DNA of 6,185 bases from NCBI GenBank assembly GCA_946482375.1, contig CAMLRH010000161.1, positions 1-6,185 on the forward strand. Direction: 5' to 3'. Below, one piece after another: positions 5,032 through 6,185 of the stretch. The stretch's first letter is position 1; each line of letters opens with the position of its first letter. A model generated the notes under the pieces. The model was not told where the DNA came from and made no database searches. It saw only the letters and a list, made by a program, of their open reading frames with translations. Origin of the DNA: an uncultured Caulobacteraceae bacterium. Lineage in GTDB: Bacteria > Pseudomonadota > Alphaproteobacteria > Caulobacterales > Caulobacteraceae. A program made the position numbers and the translations under genes.

Positions 5032-6185
5032 ATGACGCAGACTCTCGACCTCTTCCCCATCGGCAACTGCACCGTCAGCGCGCTTCTCGACCGCGAAGGG
5101 CGCCTCGTCTGGGGCTGCGCGCCGCGAGTGGATTCCGACCCGTTCTTTTCCGCGCTGCTGGGCGGCAGGGACCACGGCGATGCGGACGCGCGCGGCCTGT
5201 GGTCCATCGACGTGGAAGGAGCCAGCGAGGTCCATCAATCCTACGTTCGCAACACCGCCATCCTGTCGACCGAGATTACCTGCGCGGACGGGGCGGCGGT
5301 CGAGATCATCGACTTCTGCCCTCGCTACCGCCAGTGGCATCGCGTCTATCGCCCGACCGCCTTCGTACGCCTGATCCGGCCGCTGGAAGGTGCGCCGCGC
5401 ATCACCGTACGGCTGCGGCCGACCGTGAACTGGGGCGAACGGGCGGCGGACGTCACCTTCGGCTCCAACCACATTCGCTACATCGGCGGCGAGGCGACGC
5501 TGCGGCTGACCACCGACTGTCCGGTGACCCACATCCTGTCGGAGCGCACCTTCCGGCTGGAAGGACCGATGGCCTTCTTCCTCGGGCCGGACGAGCCGTT
5601 CGACGCCGACGTCTCCTCCACCTGCCGGCGGATGCTGCATGAGACCGAGAGCTACTGGCGCCACTGGGTGCGCACGCTGGCGGTGCCGCTGGACTACCAG
5701 GAGGCGGTGATCCGGGCGGCGATCACGCTGAAACTCTGCGCCTGGGAGGAGACGGGCGCGATCGTGGCGGCGCTGACCACCTCCATCCCCGAACACGCCG
5801 ACTCGGGCCGCAACTGGGACTACCGCTACTGCTGGCTCCGTGACGCCTACTACGTGGTGCAGGCGCTGAACCGGCTGGGCGCGGTCGACATCCTCGAGAA
5901 CTACCTCGGCTATCTGCGCAACATCATCGACAGCGCCAAGGGCGGGCATATCCAGCCGGTCTATGGCGTGGGGCTGGAGCCGGCGCTGACCGAGCGCATC
6001 GCCGAGCACCTGCCGGGCTATCGCGGCATGGGGCCAGTGCGGGTCGGCAACCAGGCGCACGAGCACCTGCAGCACGACGTCTGGGGCCAGATCGTGCTCT
6101 CCAATGTGCAGGCCTTCTTCGACGAGCGACTGCTGCGCCCGGCAACCGACGCCGACTTTCATGCGCTGGAGCCGGTCGGCGAGCG
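5032..6185 (+). CDS. Glycoside hydrolase family 15 protein (glucoamylase/trehalase-like), 3' end missing
   Basis: The open frame runs off the right edge, so 384 residues of a protein usually near 600 are visible. GH15 enzymes hydrolyse terminal alpha-glucosidic bonds of glucans, or trehalose in some bacterial members. The N-terminus (IGNCTVSALLD at 10-20, W27) and the following beta-rich stretch to about 215 match the usual N-terminal sandwich domain. The (alpha/alpha)6 catalytic domain begins near 225 and shows the family signature DSGRNWDYRYCWLRDA at 257-272, then PVRVGNQAHEH and HDVWGQIV at 348-355. Many bacterial relatives have DVYGE there; here the last position is Gln (Q353). The second catalytic Glu expected near the C-terminus is outside the window. 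No signal peptide is seen, so a cytoplasmic enzyme is likely. The ATG follows an in-frame stop at 4987-4989 and has only a weak, distant G-rich ribosome site. In alphaproteobacteria such genes are often near trehalose synthesis genes, but none is visible here. Confidence 0.88.
   Translation, partial: MTQTLDLFPIGNCTVSALLDREGRLVWGCAPRVDSDPFFSALLGGRDHGDADARGLWSIDVEGASEVHQSYVRNTAILSTEITCADGAAVEIIDFCPRYRQWHRVYRPTAFVRLIRPLEGAPRITVRLRPTVNWGERAADVTFGSNHIRYIGGEATLRLTTDCPVTHILSERTFRLEGPMAFFLGPDEPFDADVSSTCRRMLHETESYWRHWVRTLAVPLDYQEAVIRAAITLKLCAWEETGAIVAALTTSIPEHADSGRNWDYRYCWLRDAYYVVQALNRLGAVDILENYLGYLRNIIDSAKGGHIQPVYGVGLEPALTERIAEHLPGYRGMGPVRVGNQAHEHLQHDVWGQIVLSNVQAFFDERLLRPATDADFHALEPVGE

Noticed and set aside
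5026..6162. A 378-codon open frame on the minus strand opposite the GH15 gene
   Set aside because: The plus strand contains the complete GH15 signature in a continuous frame; the minus-strand translation has no family features.

Overview
The window is high-GC, densely coding DNA. Codon use, the protein families and a GTCATCCCGG-type palindromic repeat all suggest an alphaproteobacterium (Rhizobiales or Caulobacterales-like). The taxonomic call is an inference from style, not proven by any marker gene.

Layout: on the minus strand, reading from about 4.9 kb down to the left edge, lies a three-gene operon. The first gene (4866 to 3082) encodes a GltD-like FAD/NAD(P)H oxidoreductase with Fe-S domains at both ends. 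The second (2982 to 1123) encodes a fused gamma-alpha subunit of a 2-oxoacid:acceptor oxidoreductase. The third (1126 to 71) encodes the thiamine-diphosphate-binding beta subunit, and its start overlaps the alpha stop by 4 bp. A palindromic repeat fills the gap between the first two genes, and a second copy in the same orientation follows the stop of the third. A 165-bp divergent intergenic region separates the operon from a plus-strand gene (5032 to the right edge). That gene encodes a glycoside hydrolase family 15 (glucoamylase/trehalase-like) protein and is cut off by the window end.

How the genes work together: alpha and beta form the catalytic core that oxidatively decarboxylates a 2-oxoacid (2-oxoglutarate is the likeliest substrate) to an acyl-CoA. 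Electrons pass from thiamine diphosphate to the [4Fe-4S] cluster of beta. No separate ferredoxin-like delta subunit is encoded here. Instead, the GltD-like protein carries a 2x[4Fe-4S] ferredoxin domain at its C-terminus, so it probably takes those electrons directly and passes them through FAD to NAD(P)+, or runs in reverse. This matches the three-subunit 2-oxoglutarate:NADP+ oxidoreductase described from Azoarcus evansii (recalled from the literature). The GH15 protein is probably in a separate transcription unit for alpha-glucan or trehalose metabolism.

The points most worth a second look are the start codon of the alpha gene inside a repeat, the direct repeats bracketing the alpha/beta pair, the delta-like domain on the flavoprotein, and a Gln in the GH15 motif where many relatives have Glu. 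No RNA genes, transposases, CRISPR arrays or prophage genes were seen.
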